Shown one piece after another: positions 24,840 through 29,918 of a DNA stretch of 29,918 nt. The notes beneath the pieces were generated by a model that was given only the letters and a program-made list of their open reading frames with translations, was not told the origin of the DNA and did no database searches. A program made the position numbers and the translations under genes. The stretch spans positions 1 to 29,918 of the forward strand of contig SLDE01000098.1 of the NCBI GenBank assembly GCA_007125455.1, read 5' to 3'. The number at the start of each line of letters is the position of its first letter. Position 1 is the first letter of the stretch. The DNA comes from Ectothiorhodospiraceae bacterium. GTDB lineage: Bacteria > Pseudomonadota > Gammaproteobacteria > Thiohalomonadales > Thiohalomonadaceae.

Positions 24840-25253
24840 CTACGGCTTCTGGCAGCTCGGACAGACCCCATGGATGGTCAGGCTGTGATCGGTCATCTCG
24901 TAGCCGTATTTTTCGGCGATCTCCTGCTGGCGATCTTCGATGGTATCGTCACAAAACTCATCGACCCGCCCGCACTTCACACAGACGATATGGTCGTGGT
25001 GAGCGCCCTCATTGAGCTCGAAGACCGAGTGGCCACCTTCGAAGTTTTGCCGAAACACCAGTCCGGCGGCCTCAAACTGGGTCAACACGCGATAGACGGT
25101 GGCAATCCCCACATCATCGCCAGATTCCAGCAGGGCCTTGTAGACATCCTCAGCACTCATGTGGCGTGGCTCAGCCCTGTGGAGGATATCCAGGATCTTG
25201 ATTCGAGGCAGGGTAGCCTTGAGGCCCGCCTGTTTTAAATCCTGATTGGACAT
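24840..25253 (-). CDS. fur: Ferric uptake regulator Fur
   Basis: A 137-residue Fe(II)-dependent repressor. The winged helix (GLKATLPRIKILDIL, then VGIATVYRVLTQFEAAGLV) is followed by the metal-binding hinge GAHHDHIVCVKCGRVDEFCDD. CVKC and the C-terminal CPSC form a structural zinc site. Length is typical (E. coli 148). ATG 25253 (MSNQDLKQAG) is chosen; the longer reading enters the bamE promoter region. It is divergent from bamE, the same arrangement as fur-omlA in Pseudomonas and Xanthomonas. recN converges on its 3' end with no clear terminator between them (24728-24839). Confidence 0.97.
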   Translation of the reverse strand: MSNQDLKQAGLKATLPRIKILDILHRAEPRHMSAEDVYKALLESGDDVGIATVYRVLTQFEAAGLVFRQNFEGGHSVFELNEGAHHDHIVCVKCGRVDEFCDDTIEDRQQEIAEKYGYEMTDHSLTIHGVCPSCQKP

Positions 25254-25285
25254 TGATAACCTCTCGCGGCGCATCGCGCCATTGT

Positions 25286-25314
25286 GTATCATGGGGTGAA
25301 TTATTTATCGTCAA
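25286..25314 (-). promoter_or_regulatory. fur promoter, overlapping the divergent bamE promoter region
   Basis: TTGACG (25314-25309), 17 bases, TGATAC (25291-25286) on the minus strand. On the plus strand TTGTGT (25282) and TTATCG (25305) overlap the same bases, suggesting divergent promoters that interfere. I see no good Fur box here. Confidence 0.5.
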
Positions 25315-25322
25315 GAAGCGAA

Positions 25323-25670
25323 ATGCAAAAAATTCTTATTTTCACCACAGTTTTCATGCTTATTGGCTGCGCCTACAAGATCGATATCCAACAGGGTAAC
25401 GAGATCAATGAGGCGCTGTTGAGTCAACTTGAGATCGGCATGGCACCACGCCAGGTAATCGCCATCATGGGTAGCCCGATGCTGCAGGATCCCTTCCATG
25501 AGAATCGCTGGGATTACTACTACAGCATGCGGGAAGGGCGCAAGCAAGCCACCCAGTACGGGGCGACCCTGCATTTCGAGGAGAATCGTCTGCAGCGCAT
25601 CGAGCGCTTCGGCGACATTCCCGCGACCGATCAGCATCGCCCCGAGTCCGAAAGCGCCCGCCGCCGCTAG
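25323..25670 (+). CDS. bamE: Outer membrane assembly lipoprotein BamE (OmlA/SmpA)
   Basis: A 115-residue lipoprotein of the BAM complex, which inserts beta-barrel proteins in the outer membrane. The signal peptide MQKILIFTTVFMLIGC ends in lipobox LIGC with Cys16 as the lipidated residue. The mature part has GNEINEALLSQLEIGMAPRQVIAIMGSPMLQDPF and NRWDYYYSMREG, the SmpA/OmlA core that binds phosphatidylglycerol and BamD. ATG 25323 is chosen because it begins the signal peptide directly. It lies between fur (divergent) and rnfH (convergent), as in related genomes. Confidence 0.95.
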   Translation: MQKILIFTTVFMLIGCAYKIDIQQGNEINEALLSQLEIGMAPRQVIAIMGSPMLQDPFHENRWDYYYSMREGRKQATQYGATLHFEENRLQRIERFGDIPATDQHRPESESARRR

Positions 25671-25716
25671 CCCCAACAGCCTGTCGGGCTTAATCGCATA
25701 GGGCAGCAACAGCCAG

Positions 25717-26073
25717 TCAGGTCTCGGCTGCTCCCTGCGTGCTAGCGCTAGCGGCCTGCTCATCTCCGCCACCCTTTTTCATCTTCTTGCCCTCGGCGGC
25801 ACGACGTTTGCGCACCTCTTTGGGATCAGCGATCAGCGGACGGTAGATCTCCACCCGGTCCTTGGCGCGCAGGCTTGCATCGGCCTTGGCCAGCTTGCCG
25901 AAGATCCCCATCTTGTTCTTGTCCGGATCGATCTCAGGAAACTGCTCAAGGATCCCCGAACGCTCCACCGCCTCACGCACCGTGGTTCCCTGGGGCACAT
26001 TCAGGCCGATAATCGTCTGGTGCTCCGGCAGCGCATAGGCCACCTCCACCGGGATCAGCTCAGGACTTTCCAT
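25717..26073 (-). CDS. rnfH: RnfH/RatB family ubiquitin-like protein
   Basis: A protein of about 118 residues of the UPF0125/RnfH family with a beta-grasp fold. VEVAYALPEHQTIIGLNVPQGTTVREAVERSGI and KMGIFGKLAKADASLRAKDRVEIYRPLIADPKEVRKRRA are the diagnostic segments. The name comes from linkage to rnf genes in Rhodobacter; in E. coli it is RatB, beside ratA. The function is not established. ATG 26073 (ATG 26079 is also possible) overlaps ratA by about 14 bases. The tail is Lys/Gly/Ala-rich and probably disordered. Confidence 0.93.
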   Translation of the reverse strand: MESPELIPVEVAYALPEHQTIIGLNVPQGTTVREAVERSGILEQFPEIDPDKNKMGIFGKLAKADASLRAKDRVEIYRPLIADPKEVRKRRAAEGKKMKKGGGDEQAASASTQGAAET

Positions 26074-26497
26074 ACACATCCACCGCACGTTTAGAGAAGG
26101 CATCCACCAGCGAATTGGCGATCTGGCTGAACAGCGGCCCCATCGCCATACTGATCAGCCGGTTGCTAAACTCAAAGTCCAAATCCAAGGAAACCTTGCA
26201 GGCATCCTCGCCCAACATGTCAAAGCGCCAGAACCCCTCCAGGTGCTGAAAAGGCCCCTCCACCAGGCGCATCTCGACCATTTTGTCCCGTTGTAGGCGG
26301 TTACAGGTAGTGAAGGACTTGCGCAGACTGCCATGGGCGATCTCCAGGGTAGCGCGGATCTCGTCATCGTCACGGGAGAGCAAACGGCTAGAGCGACACC
26401 AGGGCAAAAACTCCTGATAGGCCTCGATATCGTTAACCAGCGCGTACATCTGTCGCGGCGTATAGGGCACCAGGGCCGTCTTGCTGATAGTAGGCAT
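26060..26497 (-). CDS. ratA: RatA-type START/COQ10-like protein
   Basis: A 145-residue member of the polyketide cyclase/COQ10 START family. It opens MPTISKTALVPYTPRQMYALVNDIEAYQEFLPWC and ends LISMAMGPLFSQIANSLVDAFSKRA, both typical of RatA (YfjG). E. coli RatA was described as a toxin blocking 70S subunit association, while eukaryotic relatives bind coenzyme Q. Either role is possible here. It lies 9 bases after the SNF transporter and overlaps rnfH, in the E. coli order ratA-ratB upstream of bamE. Confidence 0.94.
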   Translation of the reverse strand: MPTISKTALVPYTPRQMYALVNDIEAYQEFLPWCRSSRLLSRDDDEIRATLEIAHGSLRKSFTTCNRLQRDKMVEMRLVEGPFQHLEGFWRFDMLGEDACKVSLDLDFEFSNRLISMAMGPLFSQIANSLVDAFSKRAVDVYGKS

Positions 26498-26506
26498 AGG
26501 ACTCCG

Positions 26507-27955
26507 TCAAAAGGCCAAAACACCAATGGCGTTAAGGAAAATGATAATCACCGCTAGCGGGGCGACATAGCGCAGCAACAGATACCAACTGCGGTACAAC
26601 CAACCGTCTCCGACACCCAGCTCATCCACGCTGGAGGCACGGCGCATACGCCAACCGGCGAAGATGGCGATAAACAGACCGCCCAGCGGCAGCATAATAT
26701 TGGCAGTGAGATAGTCGAGCACCGCAAAGGCCGTCATCCCCGAACACTCCTCGCCCGCCTCGGTATCGGCACAGCGGACGAAGAACTGGTACTCCGGTGA
26801 GGACCAGATGTTAAAGGAGAAGATCGTCACCAAACCCAGCAACCAGGCCCCCAGCCCGGACCAGACCGCCGCTGCGGTACGGGTCAGCCCCTTACGTTCC
26901 ACCAGCCAGGCCACCAGCGGCTCAATCAGCGAGATCGCCGAGGACCAGGCGGCAAACACCAGCAACAGAAAGAACAGCGTAGCAAAGATCGCCCCGCCGG
27001 GCATCGCACCGAAGGCCAGCGGCAAGGTCTGGAAGATCAGCCCCGGCCCCTGCCCCGGCTCCAGACCATTGGCGAAGACGATAGGAAAGATCGCCATCCC
27101 CGCCAACAATGCCACGGCGGTATCCATCAGCGCAATGGTGCCGGTGGTCTTGACGATGGAACTCTGTTTGGGCAGATAGGAGCCGTAGATCATGATCGCC
27201 CCCATCCCCAGGCTCAGGGTAAAGAAGGCATGGCCCAGTGCGACCATCACCGGAGCCCAGGTAAAGTGCATGATCCCCAACTCATCGGGCCTGTAGAGCA
27301 GCGCATGGAAATCCGGCTGGAACATAAAGCGCATGCCCTCGGCGAAATAGCCGGTATTCATCGCATAGCCCAGCAGGATCAACAGCAACACCAGCAGGGC
27401 CGGCATCAGAAAGCGCACCGCCCTTTCCAGGCCACCGCGCACCCCGCGTGCCACGATCACCATGGTCATCACCATAAAGATGGTGTGCCAGGCAAGCAAG
27501 CGCTCCGGATCGGAGATCAGACCGACAAACATCCCCTCGGCCTGATCCGGGGTGATCCCCTCAAATCCCCCACCAAAGGCACGGGATAAATAGGCCAGCG
27601 CCCAACCGGCGACCACCGCGTAGTAGGAAAGGATAAGAAAACCGGCAACCACCCCCATCCAGCCGAGCAGACGCCAGGTGGGCAAACGCCCCTCCTCTTT
27701 CGCCAGGTGGTACATGGTGTTGATCGGGCTGCGGCGTCCGCGCCGCCCCAGCATCACCTCCGCCACCATGATCGGCAAACCGATCAGCAGGATGCACAGC
27801 AGGTAGACCAGGACAAAGGCCCCACCACCGTTATCCCCGGTAATGTAGGGAAACTTCCAGATATTCCCCAGCCCCACCGCCGAGCCGGTCGCCGCCAGAA
27901 TAAAGGCCCAGCGGCCCGACCACTGGCCATGGATGGAATCGCGTAGCTCAGACAT
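26507..27955 (-). CDS. Sodium-dependent transporter of the neurotransmitter:sodium symporter (SNF) family
   Basis: A 482-residue LeuT-fold membrane protein. The first helix carries ATGSAVGLGNIWKFPYITGDNGGGAF, the sodium and substrate site of the family. About eleven or twelve hydrophobic helices follow. Bacterial members take up amino acids (LeuT, TnaT, MhsT), but the substrate here cannot be read from sequence. GGAAGGG lies just before the ATG. The gene stands between smpB and ratA, which are direct neighbours in E. coli, so it is an insertion into a conserved order. It is close enough to ratA (9 bases) to form one operon with ratA-rnfH. Confidence 0.92.
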   Translation of the reverse strand: MSELRDSIHGQWSGRWAFILAATGSAVGLGNIWKFPYITGDNGGGAFVLVYLLCILLIGLPIMVAEVMLGRRGRRSPINTMYHLAKEEGRLPTWRLLGWMGVVAGFLILSYYAVVAGWALAYLSRAFGGGFEGITPDQAEGMFVGLISDPERLLAWHTIFMVMTMVIVARGVRGGLERAVRFLMPALLVLLLILLGYAMNTGYFAEGMRFMFQPDFHALLYRPDELGIMHFTWAPVMVALGHAFFTLSLGMGAIMIYGSYLPKQSSIVKTTGTIALMDTAVALLAGMAIFPIVFANGLEPGQGPGLIFQTLPLAFGAMPGGAIFATLFFLLLVFAAWSSAISLIEPLVAWLVERKGLTRTAAAVWSGLGAWLLGLVTIFSFNIWSSPEYQFFVRCADTEAGEECSGMTAFAVLDYLTANIMLPLGGLFIAIFAGWRMRRASSVDELGVGDGWLYRSWYLLLRYVAPLAVIIIFLNAIGVLAF

Positions 27956-28058
27956 ACCCTTCCCCCGTTTTTTGCCAATTGTCGGTCAAATGGCCCCGCG
28001 CCTCAACCACTTGCAAATCAAATCGCGCAAGTGCTGTTAACCCGCCCCCTCCTTCGCC

Positions 28059-28064
28059 TATAAT
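28059..28064 (+). promoter_or_regulatory. -10 element of smpB placed for a leaderless transcript
   Basis: A consensus TATAAT ends six bases (GCGGCC) before the smpB ATG, so the A of ATG is the expected transcription start. The -35 region (GTTAAC at 28036-28041) is weak. No Shine-Dalgarno sequence exists upstream. Confidence 0.6.
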
Positions 28065-28070
28065 GCGGCC

Positions 28071-28553
28071 ATGGCAAAATCCAGCAAAAACACCAAGGGC
28101 CCCGGCAGCAGCACCATAGCCAAGAACAGGCGGGCCACCCACGACTACTTTATCGAGGATCGCCTTGAGGCCGGGATTGCGCTCGAGGGCTGGGAGGTCA
28201 AGAGCCTGCGTGCCGGCAAGCTACAGCTTGTGGACAGCTACGTGATCATCAAGGATGGCGAGGCCTGGCTGCTCGGCAGCCTGATCACCCCACTGCCCAC
28301 CGCCTCCACCCACATCCACCCGGATCCCACCCGCACCCGCAAACTGCTGATGCACCGCAACGAGCTGGACCGCCTGATCGGCGCGGTGGAACGCAAGGGC
28401 TACACCCTGATCGCCCTCTCCATCTACTGGAAGCGCGGGCTGGCCAAGGTTGAGCTGGGGCTAGCCAAGGGTAAGCAAAGTCACGACAAACGCGACACCG
28501 AGCGCGAACGGGACTGGAAACGGGAAAAGCAGCGGCTGCTCAAAAACAAGTGA
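28071..28553 (+). CDS. smpB: tmRNA-binding protein SmpB
   Basis: A 160-residue protein that carries alanyl-tmRNA to stalled ribosomes and mimics the missing codon-anticodon pairing. NRRATHDYFIEDRLEAGIALEGWEVKSLRAGK is the OB-fold signature, followed by DPTRTRKLLMHRNEL. The basic C-terminal tail DKRDTERERDWKREKQRLLK reads the empty mRNA channel. Length matches E. coli SmpB (160). The ATG has no ribosome-binding site and begins at the expected transcription start. Its partner RNA ssrA lies 119 bases downstream on the same strand. Confidence 0.97.
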   Translation: MAKSSKNTKGPGSSTIAKNRRATHDYFIEDRLEAGIALEGWEVKSLRAGKLQLVDSYVIIKDGEAWLLGSLITPLPTASTHIHPDPTRTRKLLMHRNELDRLIGAVERKGYTLIALSIYWKRGLAKVELGLAKGKQSHDKRDTERERDWKREKQRLLKNK

Positions 28554-28613
28554 GCGCTGCGCACGCCCATCACACACAGCAAGTATTCCTCCCTCCTCGT
28601 CTGAACTTTCTGC

Positions 28614-28619
28614 TATACT
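28614..28619 (+). promoter_or_regulatory. ssrA promoter (extended -10)
   Basis: TGCTATACT is an extended -10 with TATACT at 28614-28619. Transcription would start near 28626, giving a 5' leader of about 47 bases that RNase P removes. No strong -35 is seen. Confidence 0.6.
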
Positions 28620-28672
28620 CCCTGTCGTAGTAAGTGCCCGGACGGCTCATCACCGTTCTGGGTAGAACCAAA

Positions 28673-29036
28673 GGGGGCGACCTGGCTTCGACGTGGGTTG
28701 CGAAACCTGAGGTGCATGCCGAGGTGCAGTTCATCTCGTAAAACAAACTGCAAACTCATAGTTGCCAACGACGACAACTTCGCACTCGCTGCTTAAACCC
28801 CAGTAGGGTGCCCTCCGAACTGAAGCCGTGCCTGTGCGTTCAGATCTTCGGGGGTCATTTCTCACAGGATCGCGAAGCGGCTCGTCCGGGGCTCAATCGC
28901 TAAAACCTCACCGGAATCGCTGTAGATTTGCCCTGTCAGCCGGGTTGTCTGCAGTTAAAATAAAAGACTGAATAAGCATGTAGAGCCGATGGCAGAGGAC
29001 TTACGGACGCGGGTTCGATTCCCGCCGCCTCCACCA
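28673..29036 (+). ncRNA. ssrA: Transfer-messenger RNA (tmRNA)
   Basis: 364 bases including encoded CCA. The 5' GGGGGCG pairs with the 3' CGCCTCC ahead of ACCA. The tRNA-like domain shows TTCGACGTGGGTTGCGAAACC near the 5' end, a T-arm GCGGGTTCGATTCCCGC at the 3' end, and the conserved AAGACTGAATAAGCATGTAG segment. The tag frame runs from GCC at 28764 to TAA at 28796 and encodes ANDDNFALAA, preceded in the ribosome by the tRNA-borne alanine. The ALAA end is the degron read by ClpXP and ClpAP. The final 22 bases are repeated at 29152. Confidence 0.98.
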
Positions 29037-29064
29037 ATTTCTTGATTTATGTTCCCGGAATCTC
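29015..29064 (+). repeat. Direct repeat copy 1: ssrA 3' end plus 28 bases downstream (att-like)
   Basis: This 50-base segment starts TCGATTCCCGCCGCCTCCAC and ends GTTCCCGGAATCTC. It is repeated at 29152-29200 with one missing T. It spans the T-arm and acceptor of ssrA, a favoured attachment site of tyrosine integrases. Confidence 0.85.
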
Positions 29065-29150
29065 ACCCGCTACGCGGGTTGCCGACAGCCATCCATGGCT
29101 GTCGCCCTTCGGGCGCACTGCGTGCGGCTCGTTTCGCTCCCGGCGAAACG
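29065..29150. repeat. Five consecutive perfect hairpins between the ssrA-end repeats
   Basis: In order: ACCCGC-TAC-GCGGGT (29065-29079), CGACAGCCAT-CC-ATGGCTGTCG (29083-29104), CGCCC-TTC-GGGCG (29103-29115), CGCAC-TGC-GTGCG (29114-29126) and CGTTTCGC-TCCCG-GCGAAACG (29130-29150). Neighbouring stems abut or share one to two bases. Nearly every base of the spacer is in a stem. No gene is supported here. Confidence 0.85.
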
Positions 29151-29151
29151 C

Positions 29152-29200
29152 TCGATTCCCGCCGCCCCACCAATTTCTTGATTTATGTTCCCGGAATCTC
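29152..29200 (+). repeat. Direct repeat copy 2: pseudo-3' end of ssrA
   Basis: It matches 29015-29064 except for one deleted T in the acceptor region (GCCGCCCCACCA instead of GCCGCCTCCACCA). It ends 3 bases before the stop codon of the CZB gene. It cannot be part of the functional tmRNA. Confidence 0.85.
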
Positions 29201-29203
29201 CCG

Positions 29204-29647
29204 CTAGATAAGTTCTGCAAGCGCCTCATCCTCCATCCTCATCACCTCCTGCTCCAGGAGTTCGATGGCGGTTAGCAGGGTTTTCGACATTTCGATTAGG
29301 CTGTGCAGTAGTGAGTTGAGCTCCTCCTGTAGGTCAAGCTTTTTGTGCTTTCCCTTGAGTTTTGCGACCTTGCCAGGCATCTCCAGGCCGTTGATGCGTT
29401 TATACAGCTCAATGTAGATGGCATGGAGGTTTTCATGGGGGACCTCTATCGCAGAAAACGACTCCAGTGTGGAGAGCATTTGCCCACCTCCGTAGTACCA
29501 CTTGCCGAAGGCGCAGTCGGTATGGATGACCGGCACTTGTTCTTGGCTTACCGGGATCCCAGCTACCATGGCCTGAGCATAGGATCGCCACTTGATATGT
29601 GCCGACTTGGCGGCACGTAGTTGGTTAATGATCTGTTTTTTATCCAT
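29204..29647 (-). CDS. Stand-alone CZB (chemoreceptor zinc-binding) domain protein
   Basis: A 147-residue soluble protein. SAHIKWRSYA (His about 17), DCAFGKWYYGGG (Cys about 45) and HENLHAIY (His about 71 and 75) are the three-His/one-Cys zinc site of the CZB domain, usually found on chemoreceptors or diguanylate cyclases. No other domain is attached: the remainder is a Lys/Leu/Glu-rich helix likely to form a coiled coil (LNSLLHSLIEMSKTLLTAIELLEQEV). It may sense zinc or hypochlorous acid and bind a partner, but no chemotaxis gene is in view. GGAGG lies 4 bases before the ATG. It sits next to the ssrA insertion hot spot, so it may be accessory. Confidence 0.85.
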   Translation of the reverse strand: MDKKQIINQLRAAKSAHIKWRSYAQAMVAGIPVSQEQVPVIHTDCAFGKWYYGGGQMLSTLESFSAIEVPHENLHAIYIELYKRINGLEMPGKVAKLKGKHKKLDLQEELNSLLHSLIEMSKTLLTAIELLEQEVMRMEDEALAELI

Positions 29648-29664
29648 TCTTCCTCCGCATGCTT

Positions 29665-29679
29665 GACCATGACATGGTC
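29665..29679. promoter_or_regulatory. Palindrome upstream of the CZB gene
   Basis: GACCATG-A-CATGGTC is a perfect 15-base palindrome 17 bases before the CZB ATG, extended by CTT/AAG with one bulge. It could be an operator or a leader hairpin for the CZB gene. I could not place a convincing promoter nearby. Confidence 0.45.
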
Positions 29680-29741
29680 TAAGCGTTTTTCCCAGGTAAT
29701 GGCGGGGTGATTCTGCACCGAAAATATGACAACATCGTGAC

Positions 29742-29918
29742 GTGACTCAGTTAACCCAGATCCTCGGTCGGCATGCAGCGCAGCTAAGCCACCTCACCCT
29801 CATCGCTACGGCCCTGCTGGTGCTGGGCATCGTCAGTTGGCTGCCAGCACTGCCTCAGCCTGCCTGGTACCACGACTTTGCTGACCAAAGGGCGCTACTG
29901 GGGATCCCACACTTTCAC
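29742..29918 (+). CDS. Ceramidase-family membrane protein (partial, 5' end only)
   Basis: 59 codons are visible before the window ends. A GTG at 29742 is the only plausible in-frame start after a stop at 29727. The translation has one hydrophobic helix (LTLIATALLVLGIVSWLPAL) and then AWYHDFADQRALLGIPHF. This resembles the N-terminal YHDFADQR-x-LLGIPN motif of bacterial proteins in the alkaline ceramidase family, which are multi-span membrane hydrolases. The function is inferred from this short motif only. No Shine-Dalgarno is seen. Confidence 0.6.
   Translation, partial: MTQLTQILGRHAAQLSHLTLIATALLVLGIVSWLPALPQPAWYHDFADQRALLGIPHFH

Noticed and set aside
25254..25322. Fur box in the fur-bamE gap
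   Set aside because: No stretch resembles the GATAATGATAATCATTATC consensus well enough; only short A/T runs are present.
29042..29275. Open frame across the ssrA-end repeats and the CZB 3' end
   Set aside because: It reads through the hairpin cluster and antisense to the CZB gene; no family resemblance.

Overview
The window is chromosomal DNA from a GC-rich gammaproteobacterium. Almost every gene is a housekeeping gene with close relatives in E. coli, and several gene orders match E. coli: cspD/clpS-clpA next to infA; icd divergent from rluE-nudJ-mnmA-hflD; nadK-recN-bamE followed by convergent ratB-ratA and then smpB-ssrA. Two features are not E. coli-like: an hrcA gene with a perfect CIRCE operator heading the grpE-dnaK-dnaJ cluster, and fur divergent from bamE (omlA), as in Pseudomonas and Xanthomonas. 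Together with the types of intergenic repeat, this suggests a lineage such as Chromatiales or a related sulfur-oxidising group. That placement is an inference; no marker in the window settles it.

Layout. 1-1516 (minus): a partial MarC/YhgN membrane protein and an M48 membrane peptidase. 1577-2110 (minus): a tRNA operon Ala(GGC)-Glu(TTC)-Glu(TTC) with two promoters and a strong terminator. 2139-2286: a large palindromic repeat. 2419-5515 (minus): gltX and glnS, overlapping. 5713-5931 (plus): infA. 6017-6530 (minus): a DUF4160/DUF2442 pair. 6567-9260 (minus): clpS-clpA, divergent from a CspD-like gene (9583-9837). 9987-11243 (minus): icd. 11388-14225 (plus): rluE-nudJ-mnmA-hflD, joined by three 4-base stop/start overlaps. 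14291-16436 (minus): a ComEA-like protein, pyrF and dapB. 16537-21597 (minus): CIRCE-hrcA-grpE-dnaK-dnaJ. 21821-22126: a MITE-like element. 22183-24727 (plus): nadK-recN. 24840-25670: fur and bamE, divergent. 25717-27955 (minus): an SNF-family transporter, ratA and rnfH. 28071-29036 (plus): smpB and ssrA (tmRNA). 29015-29200: a duplicated ssrA 3' end enclosing five tandem hairpins. 29204-29647 (minus): a stand-alone CZB zinc-binding protein. 29742-29918 (plus): the start of a ceramidase-like membrane protein.

How the genes fit together. Protein quality control dominates: ClpA with its adaptor ClpS, the DnaK-DnaJ-GrpE chaperone under HrcA/CIRCE control, trans-translation by SmpB and tmRNA (tag ANDDNFALAA, whose tagged products are typical Clp substrates), and an M48 membrane protease. 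Translation is the second theme: two aminoacyl-tRNA synthetases, a tRNA-Glu pair, IF1, MnmA and RluE.

I found no clearly new multi-gene system. The unexplained structure lies between the genes: at least five classes of palindromic or repeated DNA, a homopolymer frameshift in the essential grpE gene, an att-like duplication behind ssrA, and a probable leaderless smpB transcript.
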